From VFKU01 sp964620045 (GTDB lineage Bacteria > Hydrogenedentota > Hydrogenedentia > Hydrogenedentales > GCA-2746185): a DNA stretch of 64,000 nucleotides. The position numbers and the translations under genes are program-made. A model generated the notes under the pieces. That model did no database searches. It had not been told where the DNA came from and saw only the letters and a list, made by a program, of their open reading frames with translations. Within the stretch, counting starts at the first letter, position 1, and each line of letters begins with the position of its first letter. The stretch covers positions 47,199-111,198 of the forward strand of contig CAZUJL010000013.1 of the NCBI GenBank assembly GCA_964620045.1. Direction: 5' to 3'. This document shows positions 33,711-43,210 of the stretch, in pieces.

Positions 33711-35180
33711 ATGACGGCTCCGCACTACGCCGCCACGGCGCGCGAAATCCGTGATCAAGTCCGCTCGGGCGCGGTGTCTGCCACCGCAGTCACCGAAAGC
33801 GTCCTAGGCCGCATCAAGGCCGTCGACGGCGCGGTCGGCGCATACCTCAACGTGTGGGGCGACCACGCGCTCGGCATGGCGCAAGCCGTCGATAAACGCG
33901 TGAAGCAAGGCCAAGACCCCGGCCCGCTCGCGGGCGTGCCGGTCGGCCTGAAGGACAACCTCTGCACCAGCTACGGCACCACGACCTGTGCCTCGAAGAT
34001 CCTCAAGGGTTTTGAAGCGCCTTACGACGGCACCGTCGTCTCGCGCCTGAAAGATGCTGGCGCGGTTTTCCTCGGCAAGCTGAACATGGACGAATTCGCG
34101 ATGGGCTCTTCCACGGAGAACTCATCGGTTCAAAAAACGAAGAACCCCTGGGACCTCGGCCGCGTGCCGGGCGGCTCCAGCGGTGGCGCCGCGGCAAGCG
34201 TGGCGGCCGACCTCGCCGCCCTCACGATCGGCAGCGACACCGGTGGCTCGATTCGCCAGCCAGCGGCGTTCTGCGGCTGCGTGGGCATCAAGCCAACCTA
34301 TGGCCGCATCTCGCGCTACGGACTGATCGCGTTCGCGTCTTCGCTCGACCAGATCGGGCCGTTCACGAAGAACGCCGAAGACCTCGCGCTAGTGATGAAC
34401 GTGATCAGCGGGCATGACCCGCTGGACGCGACCTCTGCCCCGCTTCCTGTGCCCGATTACACGAAATCGCTGAAAACGGACGTAAAAGGCCTTACCATTG
34501 GCCTTCCAAAAGAGTTTTATACCGACGCGCTGAGCGGTTCGATGCGCGATTCGATCATGAAGGCCGTCGATGTGCTGAAAGGCCTCGGCGCAAAGGTGAC
34601 CGAGGTCTCGTTGCCGCACACGGACTATGGCATTGCGGTCTACTACCTCATCGCGACCGCCGAAGCGAGCGCGAACCTCGCGCGGTTCGACGGCGTGCGC
34701 TACGGCTTCCGCGATCCGGCGGCGAAGAACGTCGAAGAAATGTACCGCCTGTCCAAGACCGGCGGCTTCGGACCGGAAGTGCAGCGCCGCATCATGCTCG
34801 GCACCTACGCGCTCTCCAGCGGCTACTACGACGCGTATTACCTCAAGGCGCAGAAAGTCCGCGCGCTGATCCGGCGCGATTTCGATCAGGCCTTCGCGCA
34901 GTGCGACGTGATCATCACGCCGACGACGCCGACGCCCGCGTTCCGGTTCAACGAAAAGACCGACGACCCGCTGCAGATGTACCTGAGCGATATTTACACG
35001 AACTCGGTGAACCTGGCCGGTGTGCCGGGCGTGTCGATCCCGTGTGGGTTAATCGACGGCAAGCTGCCGGCCGGCATGCAGCTTATTGGAAAACCGTTTA
35101 GCGAAGATCTGTTGATACAAGTGGCCCATGCGTATGAAAAAGCGCGCGGGTTTGACATGGGAAAGCCATCGATTCAATAG
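33711..35180 (+). CDS. gatA: Asp-tRNA(Asn)/Glu-tRNA(Gln) amidotransferase subunit A
   Basis: A 489-residue amidase-signature protein that hydrolyses glutamine and supplies ammonia. The Ser-cisSer-Lys triad regions are GLKDNLCTSYG, GGSSGGAAASVAADLAALT and GSDTGGSIRQPAAFCG. The length is normal for GatA. It is coupled to gatC (2 bp gap) and separated from gatB by 45 bp that hold a 9-bp tandem repeat. Confidence 0.97.
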   Translation: MTAPHYAATAREIRDQVRSGAVSATAVTESVLGRIKAVDGAVGAYLNVWGDHALGMAQAVDKRVKQGQDPGPLAGVPVGLKDNLCTSYGTTTCASKILKGFEAPYDGTVVSRLKDAGAVFLGKLNMDEFAMGSSTENSSVQKTKNPWDLGRVPGGSSGGAAASVAADLAALTIGSDTGGSIRQPAAFCGCVGIKPTYGRISRYGLIAFASSLDQIGPFTKNAEDLALVMNVISGHDPLDATSAPLPVPDYTKSLKTDVKGLTIGLPKEFYTDALSGSMRDSIMKAVDVLKGLGAKVTEVSLPHTDYGIAVYYLIATAEASANLARFDGVRYGFRDPAAKNVEEMYRLSKTGGFGPEVQRRIMLGTYALSSGYYDAYYLKAQKVRALIRRDFDQAFAQCDVIITPTTPTPAFRFNEKTDDPLQMYLSDIYTNSVNLAGVPGVSIPCGLIDGKLPAGMQLIGKPFSEDLLIQVAHAYEKARGFDMGKPSIQ

Positions 35181-35211
35181 GACTTATACGACCTATAGGA
35201 CCTATTTGACC
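35181..35211. repeat. 9-bp tandem repeat between gatA and gatB
   Basis: Three full units GACTTATAC, GACCTATAG and GACCTATTT plus a partial GACC follow directly after the gatA stop. The period is exactly 9 bp with GAC-YTAT as the conserved core. It lies in the gatB 5' region and ends 14 bp before the gatB ATG. Confidence 0.8.
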
Positions 35212-35225
35212 GGATAAACGAGACA

Positions 35226-36659
35226 ATGGAATTCGAAGCGACCATAGGCTTGGAAGTACACGTCGAGATCAGCACGCGCTCGAAGGTGTTCTGCGCGTGC
35301 AAAAACGACTTCCACGCACCGCCGAACACGAACGTATGCCCCATATGCCTCGGCATGCCGGGCGTCCTCCCCGTGCTCAACCGCGCGATGGTCGAGAAGA
35401 CCGTCGCCGTGGGCCTTGCGCTCAATTGCAGCATCGCGCGCTGGTCGAAGATGGACCGCAAGAACTACTTTTATCCCGACCTCGCGAAGAACTACCAGAT
35501 TAGCCAGTACGACCTGCCGCTCTGCCAGAACGGCTATCTCGACATCGAGGTCGGCGGCGTGACGAAGCGCATCGGTATCCGCCGCGCGCACATGGAGGAA
35601 GACACCGCGCGCAACACGCACACGATCGGCGCGGGGGTCAGCGGGGTCGACTTCAACCGCGCGGGCGTGCCGCTGCTCGAAATCGTGACCGAGCCCGATA
35701 TCCACACGGCCGACGAGGCCTACGCATACCTTACGGCGCTGAAGCAGATTTTGATGTACCTCGACGTCAGCGACTGCAACATGGAAGAAGGCTCGCTGCG
35801 CGCGGAGCCGAACATCAGCATCGCACCCGTCGGCTCGAAGGAACTGGGTACCAAGAGCGAAGTGAAAAATGTCGCGTCGTTCAGCGGCGTGCAGAAGGCC
35901 ATCGACTTCGAGATCAAGCGCCAGGCGAAACTGATCCGCGACGGCGGCAAAGTGCAGCAGGAAACCCGCGGCTGGGACGCCGATCGCGGCGTGACGCTGT
36001 CCCAGCGTCTGAAAGAATCCGCGCACGACTACCGCTACTTCCCCGAGCCGGACCTGGTGCCGGTTGTCGTGGATGAGGCATGGGAACAGCGCATCCGCGA
36101 GTCGCTACCCGAATTGCCGAAGGTGCGGCTAAATCGCTTCAAAACGGCCTACAGTCTCTCGGATTACGACGCGGACGTGTTGACGGCCGACGCGGCCATC
36201 GCAAATTATTTCGAAGCCGCCGTAAAAGCCGGCGCCGCTCCGAAGCCAACCTCCAACTGGATTCAAAGCGAGTTGCTGGGTCTTTTGCTGGAAGCGCAGC
36301 AGACCATCGGCGACTGCAAGATTAAGCCGGAACAGCTCGCCGCGCTGATCGGCCTGATCGATTCGGGTACTATCAGTGGAAAGATCGCCAAGGACGTAAT
36401 TGTTGAAATGTTTAGCACCGGCAAGGACGCCAAGGCGATCGTCGATGCGCGCGGCCTGGTGCAGATTTCAGATACTTCGGCGATTGCGAACATGGTGCGC
36501 GACGTGCTCGCGCAGCATCCCGGGCCGGTGGCGGAGTTCCGCAGCGGCAAGGCGAAGGCAAAAGGTTTCCTGGTGGGCCAGGTGATGAAAGCGATGCAGG
36601 GCAAGGGCAATCCGGCGCTCGTGAACCAAATCCTCGACGAGCAGCTTGCGAAGGAATAG
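35226..36659 (+). CDS. gatB: Asp-tRNA(Asn)/Glu-tRNA(Gln) amidotransferase subunit B
   Basis: A 477-residue subunit that phosphorylates and amidates the misacylated tRNA. It has the N-terminal ATIGLEVHVEI block, zinc-type cysteines in FCACKNDF and VCPICLGMPG, the metal and substrate block MEEDTARNTH, and the C-terminal YqeY-like tail. The length is normal. Confidence 0.97.
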   Translation: MEFEATIGLEVHVEISTRSKVFCACKNDFHAPPNTNVCPICLGMPGVLPVLNRAMVEKTVAVGLALNCSIARWSKMDRKNYFYPDLAKNYQISQYDLPLCQNGYLDIEVGGVTKRIGIRRAHMEEDTARNTHTIGAGVSGVDFNRAGVPLLEIVTEPDIHTADEAYAYLTALKQILMYLDVSDCNMEEGSLRAEPNISIAPVGSKELGTKSEVKNVASFSGVQKAIDFEIKRQAKLIRDGGKVQQETRGWDADRGVTLSQRLKESAHDYRYFPEPDLVPVVVDEAWEQRIRESLPELPKVRLNRFKTAYSLSDYDADVLTADAAIANYFEAAVKAGAAPKPTSNWIQSELLGLLLEAQQTIGDCKIKPEQLAALIGLIDSGTISGKIAKDVIVEMFSTGKDAKAIVDARGLVQISDTSAIANMVRDVLAQHPGPVAEFRSGKAKAKGFLVGQVMKAMQGKGNPALVNQILDEQLAKE

Positions 36660-36662
36660 AAC

Positions 36663-37049
36663 GTGTCTGGACTGGTAAAAAAAGCGCCGAAGGACGATCT
36701 GGAGTTTCTGCCGAACGCGCGCCGCATTGCGGCCGCCATGCAGGACTTCAAGGCAAAAAATATCAAAGGCTTCGACGTGCGCGCGCTGACCGTGATGACG
36801 GACTGCATCATGATGTGCAGCGTAACCAGCGAGCCGCAGCTCAAGGCCGTGTACCGCGGCGTGCGCGAAGCAATGGGCGAGATCAAAGTGTCTCCGCTGC
36901 ATGCCGAAGGTTCCGTCGACAGCAACTGGCTCGTGCTGGACTATGGCACGATCCTCGTGCACTTCTTCCGCGAAAGCGCGTACGAGTTTTACGGGCTGGA
37001 CAGCCTCTGGGGCGATGCGCCGGCGGTGGACTTGGCGCTCGAGGAATAG
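36663..37049 (+). CDS. rsfS: Ribosomal silencing factor RsfS
   Basis: A 128-residue RsfS/Iojap-family protein that binds L14 and blocks subunit joining. The family blocks are visible: FDVRALTVMTDCIMMCS, EGSVDSNWLVLDYGTILVHFF and YEFYGLDSLWGDAP. It starts at GTG 3 bp after gatB and is followed after 6 bp by a protein kinase gene. In most bacteria rsfS neighbours nadD; here it is in a gatCAB operon. Confidence 0.92.
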   Translation: MSGLVKKAPKDDLEFLPNARRIAAAMQDFKAKNIKGFDVRALTVMTDCIMMCSVTSEPQLKAVYRGVREAMGEIKVSPLHAEGSVDSNWLVLDYGTILVHFFRESAYEFYGLDSLWGDAPAVDLALEE

Positions 37050-37055
37050 CCGCGA

Positions 37056-37898
37056 ATGGCCGAGTACCCGAAGAAATCCGACCGCGCGACGCTGTATCAA
37101 TACAAGCCGCAGATGATCGTCGGCCGTGGTGGCACGGGCACGGTCTATCGCGCGATTGATCCCGACTCAGGCAATACCGTCGCGCTGAAACTCTTCCACC
37201 AGAACTTCTTCCGCAACCGTTTCCATGTAATGGATCTGAAAGGCGCGGCGAAGAAATTCCGAAAGCTTGAGCACCCGAACCTCGTAAAAGTGCTCGACTT
37301 CATCGACGGCGACGAAGGCATCGTGTTGGTGCAGGAATTCGTGGACGGCGCGGATCTGCAGTGGTACATCACGAACCGGCCCTACATGCTCGAGGAAATG
37401 CTCGTCATCGCCGTGCAGATGTGCAACGGGCTGGGTTACCTGCACGACAAGGGCCTGATGCACCACGACCTGAAGCCCGGCAACGTATTATTCACGCGCA
37501 AGGGTCAGGCGAAGCTGGCGGACTACTCGCTGAGCGGCTCGGGCTTCCTGCTAAACATGTTCGACCGGGGCCGCGCGGAGCAGATCACGCCGATGTATGT
37601 GGCGCCGGAGCTGATTCGCAAGGAACGCGCCACGAAGCTCTGCGATATGTACTCGCTCGGCGGCGTGTTTTACTACATGTTCACGCGCAAGCTGCCCTTC
37701 CAGGTGGACTCGCTGCCGAAACTCTATCACTGCCATCTGAACGAACGCCCGATGCACCCCACGGTCGCGAACGAGAAATGCCCGCGAGCGCTCGGCGACA
37801 TCATCATGCGTCTGATGGAAAAAGACCCCAAGAAGCGTTTCCAGGACTGCGACTCGCTGCGCGTGCACATTTCCGAAGTCGGCACGCGGCGCATATGA
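37056..37898 (+). CDS. Atypical serine/threonine protein kinase domain protein
   Basis: A 280-residue soluble protein made almost entirely of a kinase domain. Present are the glycine loop GRGGTGTVY (23-31), the lysine K45 in VALKLF, D138 and N143 in HHDLKPGNVL, D156, and APE at 183-185. Unusual are HHD for HRD, DYS (156-158) for DFG, and alanine near residue 64 where the helix-C glutamate is expected. It may have weak or altered activity, or act as a pseudokinase-like regulator. There is no TM helix or sensor domain. It starts 6 bp after rsfS. Confidence 0.85.
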   Translation: MAEYPKKSDRATLYQYKPQMIVGRGGTGTVYRAIDPDSGNTVALKLFHQNFFRNRFHVMDLKGAAKKFRKLEHPNLVKVLDFIDGDEGIVLVQEFVDGADLQWYITNRPYMLEEMLVIAVQMCNGLGYLHDKGLMHHDLKPGNVLFTRKGQAKLADYSLSGSGFLLNMFDRGRAEQITPMYVAPELIRKERATKLCDMYSLGGVFYYMFTRKLPFQVDSLPKLYHCHLNERPMHPTVANEKCPRALGDIIMRLMEKDPKKRFQDCDSLRVHISEVGTRRI

Positions 37899-37937
37899 GC
37901 ACCTCGGGAGGGTCGCGCTCCCGCGCGGCCGAGCATC

Positions 37938-38510
37938 ATGACTAAGAACCGCCTCGAAGCCTTCAGCGACGGCGTGATCGCGATCATCATCACGATCATG
38001 GTGCTGGAGATGAAAGTCCCGCACGACGCGAGCTGGGAAGCACTGAAGCACCTGTGGCCCGTGTTCTTTTCCTACGTGATGAGCTTCGTGTACGTGGGGA
38101 TTTACTGGAACAACCATCACCACATGCTGCACCTGGCCGGGCACATTAACGGGAAAATCCTGTGGGCCAACCTGCATTTGCTGTTCTGGCTGTCGCTGTT
38201 CCCCTTCTGCAGCGGCTGGCTCGGCGAGAATCATTTCGCGCCCGCGCCCGCGAGCGTGTACGGTATCGTGCTACTGATGGCGGCCATCGCCTACACGATT
38301 CTGCAGACCACGATCGTCGCCGCACAGGGCTCCGAATCGAAACTACGCCACGCCGTCGGCCGGGACAGAAAAGGCAAAGCCTCAGTCGTACTCTACATCG
38401 CCGGCATCGGCGCGGCGTTCATCAACGAATGGATCGCCGTAGCGATCTACACCTTCGTCGCCCTCATGTGGCTCGTGCCCGACTCGCGCATCGAAAAAGA
38501 AGCGCATTGA
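37938..38510 (+). CDS. TMEM175-family integral membrane protein (putative potassium channel)
   Basis: A 190-residue protein with about six TM helices. The N-terminal RLEAFSDGVIAIIITIMVLEM matches the FSDG filter helix of bacterial TMEM175 (DUF1211) channels. Bacterial members conduct potassium with modest selectivity. The stop is 3 bp from the convergent pckA stop. Confidence 0.88.
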   Translation: MTKNRLEAFSDGVIAIIITIMVLEMKVPHDASWEALKHLWPVFFSYVMSFVYVGIYWNNHHHMLHLAGHINGKILWANLHLLFWLSLFPFCSGWLGENHFAPAPASVYGIVLLMAAIAYTILQTTIVAAQGSESKLRHAVGRDRKGKASVVLYIAGIGAAFINEWIAVAIYTFVALMWLVPDSRIEKEAH

Positions 38511-38513
38511 CTA

Positions 38514-40151
38514 CTACAGCGTCGGCCCAAAATGCTCCAGGCGCTTGCCTTCCGAGGTATCCGTGAAGGTTTTGAAGGCGTCGATGAACATTTTGGCAAG
38601 CTTGCGCGCGGTGGCGTCGTAGGCGCTGGCATCTTTCCACGTGTTGCGTGGGTTTAGGAGTTCCGCGTCGACGCCCGGCATCGTGGTGGGCACGGTGAGG
38701 CCGAAAATGGGCAGGGTCTCCGTGCCGGACTTCAGGATCGCGCCGCTCAGGATCGCCGTAATAATCGCGCGCGTGATGCGCAAATCCATGCGCTTGCCGA
38801 CGCCGTAGCTGCCGCCGCTCCACCCCGTGTTTACGAGGAACGCGCGCGCGCCATGCTGGTCCATCTTCTTGCCGAGGATCTCGGCATAGCGCGTCGGGTG
38901 CAATGACAGGAACGGCCCCCCAAAACAGGACGAGAACGTCGCGGTCGGCTCGGTCACGCCAACTTCCGTCCCGGCAACTTTCGCGGTGTAGCCGATGAGG
39001 TACTGGTACATCGCCTGATCGCGCGAGAGAATCGACACCGGCGGCAACACACCGAAGGCGTCCGCGGTCAAGAACACGATGGTCTTCGGGTGCGGCCCCT
39101 TGGAAACCGGCCGCTTGATGTTCTCGATGTGGTCGATCGGATACGAGACGCGGGTGTTTTCGGTCTTCGATCCATCCTTGAAGTCGACTGTGCCTTTATC
39201 GTCGACCACGACGTTCTCAAGCAGCGCGTTGCGCTTGATGGCGCCGTAAATCTCGGGCTCTTTTTCTTTCGAGAGGTCGATGCACTTCGCGTAGCAGCCA
39301 CCCTCGAAATTAAACACGCCCTGGTCGTCCCAGCCGTGCTCGTCGTCGCCGATCAGCGCGCGGTGCGGGTCCGTGGACAGCGTCGTTTTGCCCGTGCCGG
39401 ACAGGCCGAAAAACAGGGCCGTGTCCCCCGCTTTGCCTTCATTGGCCGAGCAGTGGAACGAGCCCACGCCCTTCAGCGGCAGGAAGTAGTTCATCATCGT
39501 GAAGATGCCCTTCTTCATCTCGCCGCCGTACCAGGTGCCCGCGATGGCCGTCGTGCGCTCGCCGACGTTGAACGCGACAAACTCCTCGCCGTTCATGCCG
39601 ATCAGGTCTTTCCATTCCTTGCACGACGTCTTCGACGCGTTGAGAATCGTCCAGTCCGGCTTAAAATTCTTCAGTTCCTCGGCGGACGGCCGGATAAACA
39701 TGTTCTTGCAGAAGTGCGCCTGCCAGGCGACTTCGCAGATCACGCGCACCGCGAGGCGCGTTTCCGGATTTGTGCCGGCGAAACAATCGAGAACGAAGAG
39801 GCGCTTGCCATTGAGCTGCTTGAGCACGAGTTCCTTGCAGGACTTCCACGTCTCAAGCGGCATCGGCTTGTTGTCCGATCCGCGGCGGCCCGGGCCCGCC
39901 CACCAGATATTTCCCTGGCTGGACGGTTCCTCGACAAAATATTTCGCGCCGGGCGAACGGCCCGTGTGCTTGCCGGTGTCGACCGAGAGGCACTCGAAGC
40001 TCGTTTTCGTCGCGCGTTCAAGGCCCTCGAGACCCGGTTCGAGCTCGTACTGGTAGAGATCGTCGAAGGAAGGATTGCGGATGATGGACGCGGCGGACGT
40101 GATCCCGGCCTTGTCCAGTCCGAGACTTTGAATACTATCCAATGCCAACAT
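38514..40151 (-). CDS. pckA: ATP-dependent phosphoenolpyruvate carboxykinase
   Basis: A 545-residue enzyme interconverting oxaloacetate and PEP with ATP. The P-loop reads GLSGTGKTTLS, followed by LIGDDEHGWDDQGVFNFEGGCYAKCIDL, which is the kinase-1b/metal region of the ATP-type (not GTP-type) PEPCK. Length and N-terminus are normal. It serves gluconeogenesis. Confidence 0.97.
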   Translation of the reverse strand: MLALDSIQSLGLDKAGITSAASIIRNPSFDDLYQYELEPGLEGLERATKTSFECLSVDTGKHTGRSPGAKYFVEEPSSQGNIWWAGPGRRGSDNKPMPLETWKSCKELVLKQLNGKRLFVLDCFAGTNPETRLAVRVICEVAWQAHFCKNMFIRPSAEELKNFKPDWTILNASKTSCKEWKDLIGMNGEEFVAFNVGERTTAIAGTWYGGEMKKGIFTMMNYFLPLKGVGSFHCSANEGKAGDTALFFGLSGTGKTTLSTDPHRALIGDDEHGWDDQGVFNFEGGCYAKCIDLSKEKEPEIYGAIKRNALLENVVVDDKGTVDFKDGSKTENTRVSYPIDHIENIKRPVSKGPHPKTIVFLTADAFGVLPPVSILSRDQAMYQYLIGYTAKVAGTEVGVTEPTATFSSCFGGPFLSLHPTRYAEILGKKMDQHGARAFLVNTGWSGGSYGVGKRMDLRITRAIITAILSGAILKSGTETLPIFGLTVPTTMPGVDAELLNPRNTWKDASAYDATARKLAKMFIDAFKTFTDTSEGKRLEHFGPTL

Positions 40152-40261
40152 CTCCTGGTTCGTTTGGGAGGATTGCGGCTGGTTCTGCGACGGGCGACAA
40201 AGCTACGAAAAAACGTGCGCCCATTCTAGTCTACCCCCTATTGCCAGAATCCGCAAACTGG

Positions 40262-42166
40262 CTAGGAGGAAACCTCCTGGCTAAGTTCTTCCCATTCGGA
40301 ATAGAGCTCGTCCAGGTCGGCCTGATACCCCTTTTTTTCGTCGGCCAAAGCAGCCCACGGAGCCGGATCCGAGGGGTCGAGCGCCGCGAACTTGGCATCG
40401 AAGCCGTCCAGCAGTTCCTCAAGGTCGGCGATGGCCGCTTCGACCTCCTCCAGCCGCTTGGCGCGCTTGCGCTTCTCGCGTTCCTCGGTCTTGTCTTTCT
40501 TCTTGGGCTCGGTGGCTGTCTCGCGCCGGATTTTCATCGCATCGCGCGCCTCGACCTGCTCGGCCGCAATGCCGCGGCCCTCGTGCTTCCACTTGTAGTG
40601 CGAATAATTGCCGAGGAAGAACTCGGCCGTGCCGTTGCCGACGATGATCAGCGAATCCACGAGCCGGTCGATCAGCATGCGGTCGTGCGAGATCATCACG
40701 ATACTGCCGGGGAAACCTTCAAGTGCCGTTTCGAGCGCTTCGCGTGACACAACGTCGAGATGGTTCGTTGGCTCGTCGAGCAGCAACACATTCGCCTCGC
40801 TGAGCACGAGTTTCGCCAGCGCCACGCGACTGCGCTCTCCCCCGCTCAGTTTGCTGATGCTCTTGAACACGTCGTCGCCGGTGAACAGAAAGCGCCCGAG
40901 GAAGCTGCGCAGATTTTGGCGCCCGTATTGTGGGAACGCGGCTTCGAGTTCGCCGATGACATCACGCTCGGCGTTCAACGTCATATGGTGCTGGTCATAC
41001 ATCGCGACTTTGCAGTTGTGGCCGTAGGTCACCGTCCCTGTGCCGCCCTCCAGTTCCCCGGCGAGCTGCTTGAGCAGTGTGGATTTCCCAGACCCGTTCG
41101 GGCCGATGATGCCGATGCGCTGGCCGCGCTGGACGTCGATTTTCAGGCCCTTGTAGAGCTGCAGATCGTCGTAACGCATGCCGAGGTTCTCGCCGCGCAA
41201 CACAATCTGTCCGCTGCGGACGACCTCGCCCAGGCGGAATACCGCGCTGCTCATTTCGGCCAGCGGCGCATCGACACGCTCCAGCTTTTCGAGGCGCTTG
41301 ATGCGGCTTTGCACCTGTTTGGCCTTGGTGGCTTTGTACCGAAAGCGGTCGATCCAGGCTTCTTCCCGGCGGATTTGGTCCTGCTGCTTGCGGAATTGTT
41401 CTTCCTGGTCCTCGATCAGGCGCACCTTCTCGCGCTGATAGGCCGTGTAGTTGCCGGGAAAGCTGCGCGTAACGCCACGCTCGACCTCGATCGTGCGCGT
41501 GGTCACTTCGTTCAGCACACGCCGGTCGTGGCTGATGATCACGAGTGTCTTGTTCCACGATTTCAGGAAATCTTCGAGCCATTCACGCGCGGTGAGATCG
41601 AGATGGTTTTCCGGTTCGTCGAGCATCAACAGATCGGCGTCTTCAAGCAACACCAACGCAAGCATCAGACGCGTGCGCTGGCCGCCGCTGAGCGCGCCGA
41701 AGGACATCTCGAATTCTTCCGTGCTAAACCCGAGGCCGCCGAGCACGCGGTGGACCTTGGAGCGGAACTCATAGCCCCCAGCCAGCGTAAATTCGTCTTG
41801 CGCTTTGCTATATGGCTCCAGCGCGGATTCGTCGCCGTCCGCGATACGATGCTCCAGATCCGTCAGCTTCTTTTCCAGATCGGCGATCGCGCTGAAGTGG
41901 CCGAAGACCGTGTCGTGAATGGTCTGCTCCGCGGGCACGGCCGGCAACTGCGCGAGCGAGGCCAAGCGCGCACGGCGCATGCGCTCGACCAGTCCGCCAT
42001 CCGCCGTGATCTCGCCCGTGATGATGCGGAACAGGGTCGATTTGCCGGAGCCGTTGCGGCCGATCAGACCGATCTTCTCCCCTTCCTCGATACGCAGATC
42101 GACGCCGTCCAGCACAGGCTGGCCGTGGAAACTTTTGGTGATGTTTTCGAGGCGGACGAGGCTCAT
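40262..42166 (-). CDS. ABC-F family ATPase
   Basis: A 634-residue soluble protein with two ABC domains (Walker A GRNGSGKST at 36-44 and GPNGSGKST in the second) and signatures LSGGQRTRLML and LSGGERSRVAL, joined by a charged linker, with a C-terminal coiled coil (about 540-630). There is no membrane domain, as in the Uup/EttA/YheS translation-factor class that acts on stalled ribosomes. The subfamily is uncertain; the C-terminal coiled coil favours a Uup-like protein. Confidence 0.93.
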   Translation of the reverse strand: MSLVRLENITKSFHGQPVLDGVDLRIEEGEKIGLIGRNGSGKSTLFRIITGEITADGGLVERMRRARLASLAQLPAVPAEQTIHDTVFGHFSAIADLEKKLTDLEHRIADGDESALEPYSKAQDEFTLAGGYEFRSKVHRVLGGLGFSTEEFEMSFGALSGGQRTRLMLALVLLEDADLLMLDEPENHLDLTAREWLEDFLKSWNKTLVIISHDRRVLNEVTTRTIEVERGVTRSFPGNYTAYQREKVRLIEDQEEQFRKQQDQIRREEAWIDRFRYKATKAKQVQSRIKRLEKLERVDAPLAEMSSAVFRLGEVVRSGQIVLRGENLGMRYDDLQLYKGLKIDVQRGQRIGIIGPNGSGKSTLLKQLAGELEGGTGTVTYGHNCKVAMYDQHHMTLNAERDVIGELEAAFPQYGRQNLRSFLGRFLFTGDDVFKSISKLSGGERSRVALAKLVLSEANVLLLDEPTNHLDVVSREALETALEGFPGSIVMISHDRMLIDRLVDSLIIVGNGTAEFFLGNYSHYKWKHEGRGIAAEQVEARDAMKIRRETATEPKKKDKTEEREKRKRAKRLEEVEAAIADLEELLDGFDAKFAALDPSDPAPWAALADEKKGYQADLDELYSEWEELSQEVSS

Positions 42167-42184
42167 GAAAAACCAGTAATGCGT

Positions 42185-42958
42185 TCAGCGGTTGGCGGTA
42201 TTGTCGCTGGCGAGGCGCTGCAGATTCCACGCCTTGGCATATTTAGTAAAGACGGAAAAGGCCGCCAGGCCGCAAAGCACGGCGCCGTGCAGCCCGTCGC
42301 GAAAGCCCTGCTGCAGCACGTACATCCGGAAGAACCGGAAGGTCGGCTTCACCAGCAACGCGAATAGGCCGATGCGCTCGCCGGATTCGAACAAATCCTC
42401 CGCGCTCCACGTCGTAAAGCGCTGGAACGTGCGGAAGTACTCATCAAAATTCCGATGCGTATCGTGGTACATCGGCTCATCGATCGTGCCGGTGGTGCCG
42501 TCGATCGCGACAAAGGAATGCACGCGTTTCTGCGCGTACTTGCCCTTCTTCGTGCGGAACAGGCGCAGGTTGTAGTCGCTCTGCCATCCGCAATAGCCGA
42601 TCAGCTTGCCGAGGAAATAACTGCGGCGTTTGACCGAATAGCCATCTTTGCTCGCGGGATCGGCGATGACGCGCTTGATCCTCGCCGCGAGTTCATCCGA
42701 CACCCACTCGTCCGCGTCGAGCACCAGCGTCCACTCGGTCGTGATCTGCGGCAACGCCCAGTTTCGCTGCGCCGCGGCGTTTTCGTACTCATGCACCACG
42801 ACATGCTTGGAATACTTCCGCGCGACGTCGTCAGAGCCGTCCGTGGTCTTCGTATCCACAACGCAGAAAACGTCGTCTGCCCACGTGACGCTTTCGAGGC
42901 AGCGTGGCAGGCGATCGCCCGCATTGGGAACGAGCACGAGGACAGTGAGTTCGCTCAC
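42185..42958 (-). CDS. Family 2 glycosyltransferase (WaaE/KdtX-like)
   Basis: A 257-residue GT-A protein with the nucleotide-binding N-terminus LTVLVLVPNAGDRLPRCLES and the metal motif LVLDADEWVSDEL. The block YENAAAQRNWALPQ resembles WaaE, an LPS core heptose beta-glucosyltransferase. It is 18 bp upstream of the ABC-F gene. The sugar donor and acceptor are inferred. Confidence 0.83.
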   Translation of the reverse strand: MSELTVLVLVPNAGDRLPRCLESVTWADDVFCVVDTKTTDGSDDVARKYSKHVVVHEYENAAAQRNWALPQITTEWTLVLDADEWVSDELAARIKRVIADPASKDGYSVKRRSYFLGKLIGYCGWQSDYNLRLFRTKKGKYAQKRVHSFVAIDGTTGTIDEPMYHDTHRNFDEYFRTFQRFTTWSAEDLFESGERIGLFALLVKPTFRFFRMYVLQQGFRDGLHGAVLCGLAAFSVFTKYAKAWNLQRLASDNTANR

Positions 42959-42979
42959 GGGCGGGTGACGGGCAGTGCC

Positions 42980-43183
42980 TTACTCGTCGCCGTCGTCCGG
43001 CTCGGACGATGCGGAGGGATCAGACTGCTCCACCGGCGTCGCCGCCGGCACACGGCGCGGCACGGAGCTGAAATCGGACAACAGCGCATCCACGCGCTCG
43101 GTCGTCGCGCTCAGATCGAGCATCGCGGCTTCGAGTTCCTGCTCGATGGCTTCCAGTTCTTTTTTCAACGGCTCAAGGCTCAT
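42980..43183 (-). CDS. Small coiled-coil protein, unknown
   Basis: A 67-residue acidic protein: a helical heptad region (MSLEPLKKELEAIEQELEAA and on to about residue 40) followed by a Pro/Ser/Asp-rich tail. The ATG at 43183 is preceded by GGAGGAG at good spacing, so I prefer it to one 7 codons upstream. It lies between the glycosyltransferase and HDOD genes on the same strand. I do not recognise a family. Confidence 0.55.
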   Translation of the reverse strand: MSLEPLKKELEAIEQELEAAMLDLSATTERVDALLSDFSSVPRRVPAATPVEQSDPSASSEPDDGDE

Positions 43184-43210
43184 GAAGTGACTCCTCCGCG
43201 ACACGTCGTC

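Noticed and set aside
40760..42367. 535-codon plus-strand frame over the ABC-F gene
   Set aside because: The minus-strand ABC-F protein has two Walker A motifs and two signature motifs; the antisense protein has none.
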